64,000 nucleotides of DNA, from NCBI RefSeq assembly GCF_017874425.1, contig NZ_JAGGLL010000005.1, positions 62,001-126,000 of the forward strand, given 5' to 3'. This document shows, in pieces, positions 62,502-64,000 of this stretch (positions are counted from its first letter, which is position 1; each line of letters opens with the position of its first letter). This DNA is from Clostridium punense (GTDB lineage: Bacteria > Bacillota > Clostridia > Clostridiales > Clostridiaceae). The position numbers were made by a program, and so were the translations under genes. A model generated the notes under the pieces. That model searched no databases. It was not told the DNA's origin and saw nothing but the letters and a program-made list of their open reading frames with translations.

Positions 62502-63923
62502 CTAAAACCTAAAATATATAAATGGATTAAAGGAAGATCCAACAAGATACATAATACAAAGAATAAATACCACAATCAAATATAAATACTTACCTAAGTA
62601 GAAACCCAACTCTCCAATGTTACTCCATTGTCTTTCTTCTAACTTAAGAACTAAATTCCTTCCTAAAGGAGTAGCTGCAATAAGCATAATTATAATTTCT
62701 ACTTTGTATTCAATCAAATAATAAATCCCGTGATTACTTATAAGTTCAGTCCCATTTAATCCTACCATGGTTTTTATAAATCCAAAAGCTTGCTCAAAGG
62801 TGTTAGCCCTAAATAAAATCCATCCAACTATAACAAAAAATAAAGCATAAATATGTTGAAGTGGCGCCCATAGCTTATCTATATACTTCTTAAGAATGTA
62901 CTTTTCAACCACTAGGAGAGCACCATAATATAATCCCCATGCAATAAAAGTCCAGCTAGCACCATGCCAAAGACCAGTTAAAAACCAAACGATTAAAATA
63001 TTTCTTAAATGTTTTAAGGTACTTACTTTATTTCCCCCTAGAGGAATATAAAGATAATCCCTAAACCATGTACTTAAAGAAATATGCCACCTTCTCCAGA
63101 ATTCAGTGATAGACTTAGATATGTAAGGATAATCAAAATTCTCTAAAAACTCAAAGCCAAACATTCTTCCAAGTCCAATAGCCATATCAGAATATCCTGA
63201 GAAATCAAAGTAAATTTGAGCACTGTAAGCAATAGCTCCTACCCAAGCCAAAAGTACTGACATATCTGAAGGATTAAGAGAAAATACGTCATCTGCAATA
63301 AGTCCAAAGGTATTTGCTATAATTACTTTCTTTCCAAGTCCAATTACAAAACGTTGAATTCCTGAAGTAAAAGCAGACACAGTTTCTTTCCTGCTTTGAA
63401 TTTGTTCATCCACCGTTTCATATCTAACAATTGGACCTGCAATAAGCTGAGGAAATAAAACAATATAAAGAGCCACATTAAGAGGATTATATTGAACTCT
63501 ACCATCCCCTCTATAAACGTCTATAACATAACTCATAGCTTGAAAAGTAAAGAAAGAAATTCCTATAGGCATTACTATATTTCCTATTTCAATATGACTT
63601 CCTAAAACACTATTTATATTTTCTACTAGGAAGTTTGTGTACTTATAATACCCAATTATAAATATATTGCACACCACAGTTAAAACTAGAACCCATTTTA
63701 TCTTAACAGGGTGATTTCTATACCTATCCACTAATAAACCAAAGATATAATTTAAGAATATAGATGCAAGCATAACTAAAAGGTATCTTGGCCCTCCATA
63801 TCCATAAAAGAATAAACTAAAAATAAGAAGAATAAAATTCTTTAACTTTCTTGGCACTAAATAGTAACAAAAAAGTACTGAAGGCAAAAAAACAAATAAA
63901 AAGCTTAAACTACTAAATAGCAT
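62502..63923 (-). CDS. MBOAT family membrane O-acyltransferase (AlgI-like)
   Basis: About 473 residues and ten or more membrane helices. Signatures are the SITEFWRRWHISLSTWFRDY loop and the catalytic His in LTGLWHGASWTFIAWG, both intact; QLIAGPIVRY and YSDMAIGLGRMFGF are also typical. It moves acetyl groups from cytoplasmic acetyl-CoA across the membrane to the DHHW partner. ATG 63923 follows AAAGGGAAAAG; an in-frame extension to 63971 lacks a ribosome site. First gene of the operon 63923-60699. Confidence 0.93.
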   Translation of the reverse strand: MLFSSLSFLFVFLPSVLFCYYLVPRKLKNFILLIFSLFFYGYGGPRYLLVMLASIFLNYIFGLLVDRYRNHPVKIKWVLVLTVVCNIFIIGYYKYTNFLVENINSVLGSHIEIGNIVMPIGISFFTFQAMSYVIDVYRGDGRVQYNPLNVALYIVLFPQLIAGPIVRYETVDEQIQSRKETVSAFTSGIQRFVIGLGKKVIIANTFGLIADDVFSLNPSDMSVLLAWVGAIAYSAQIYFDFSGYSDMAIGLGRMFGFEFLENFDYPYISKSITEFWRRWHISLSTWFRDYLYIPLGGNKVSTLKHLRNILIVWFLTGLWHGASWTFIAWGLYYGALLVVEKYILKKYIDKLWAPLQHIYALFFVIVGWILFRANTFEQAFGFIKTMVGLNGTELISNHGIYYLIEYKVEIIIMLIAATPLGRNLVLKLEERQWSNIGELGFYLGKYLYLIVVFILCIMYLVGSSFNPFIYFRF

Positions 63924-64000
63924 AACTTTTCCCTTTCTGTAATCCAAAATAAGTAAATCATTTCCCACCATAAAACTCTTAAAACATAATTATTAAAATT

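Noticed and set aside
56000-64000. Prophage or conjugative element
   Set aside because: No capsid, tail, portal, relaxase or type IV secretion genes occur anywhere in the window; only a recombinase element and small repeats are present.

Overview
The window is AT-rich, with tightly packed operons read mostly from the minus strand, strong GGAGG-type ribosome sites, CotS-type spore-coat kinases, choline-binding-type wall repeats and LCP-family wall ligases. This fits an endospore-forming member of Clostridium or a close relative. No rRNA, tRNA or CRISPR array was seen. The window is essentially one large cell-surface and spore-surface polysaccharide locus, heavily sculpted by small palindromic repeats.

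Layout. 0.4-9.7 kb: a polysaccharide deacetylase, then a spore-coat cluster of CotS kinase-like proteins interleaved with two CotSA-like glycosyltransferases. 9.8-12.3 kb: a polar amino-acid ABC transporter. 12.6-14.4 kb: a gene remnant and a LarC with a very His-rich insert. 14.6-36 kb: five secreted proteins with cell-wall-binding (choline-binding type) repeats, one of them an amidase, mixed with sugar-nucleotide genes: phosphoglucomutase/phosphomannomutase, a manC gene split in two, a LicC-type nucleotidyltransferase and a wHTH-nucleotidyltransferase-LicA fusion. 36.5-53 kb: an exopolysaccharide operon (polymerase/ligase, Wzz, sulfotransferase, GT2, acyltransferase), a 2-aminoethylphosphonate pathway (pepM, ppd, phnW), a second LicC, LicD, an EpsG-like polymerase and a GT4. 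53.4-57 kb: a REP-type tyrosine transposase, an AlbA/Schlafen-like ATPase and galE. 57.7-60.2 kb: tandemly duplicated LCP genes. 60.7-64 kb: an MBOAT/DHHW O-acetylation pair.

How the genes work together. Pgm/ManC supply GDP-mannose. GalE, GT2 and GT4 enzymes, Wzz and Wzy-like proteins build a glycan. LicA/LicC/LicD and PepM/Ppd/PhnW would decorate it with phosphocholine and/or 2-aminoethylphosphonate, and other genes add sulfate and acetyl groups. LCP proteins would attach it to the wall. The choline-binding-type repeats of the five secreted proteins would dock on phosphocholine.

Most notable observations. (1) manC is split by a 4.1-kb segment bounded by a 12-bp direct repeat and carrying a large serine recombinase. 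Joining the halves at the repeat restores one in-frame gene of about 355 codons, and joining the segment ends gives a near-perfect palindromic attP. This looks like an excisable element controlling a polysaccharide gene. (2) Two copies of a ~270-290-nt structured, covarying leader RNA precede a LicC gene and pepM, with a conserved pairing next to the start codons: a riboswitch-like candidate. (3) A MITE family occurs in exact 163- and 180-bp size classes. (4) A GC-rich REP-like palindrome family is associated with a RAYT-like transposase and bounds accessory genes. (5) A second palindromic element has a natural empty site in the duplicated LCP promoter region. (6) A shared TTCA-N5-TGAA palindrome lies in front of the two wHTH-nucleotidyltransferase genes.
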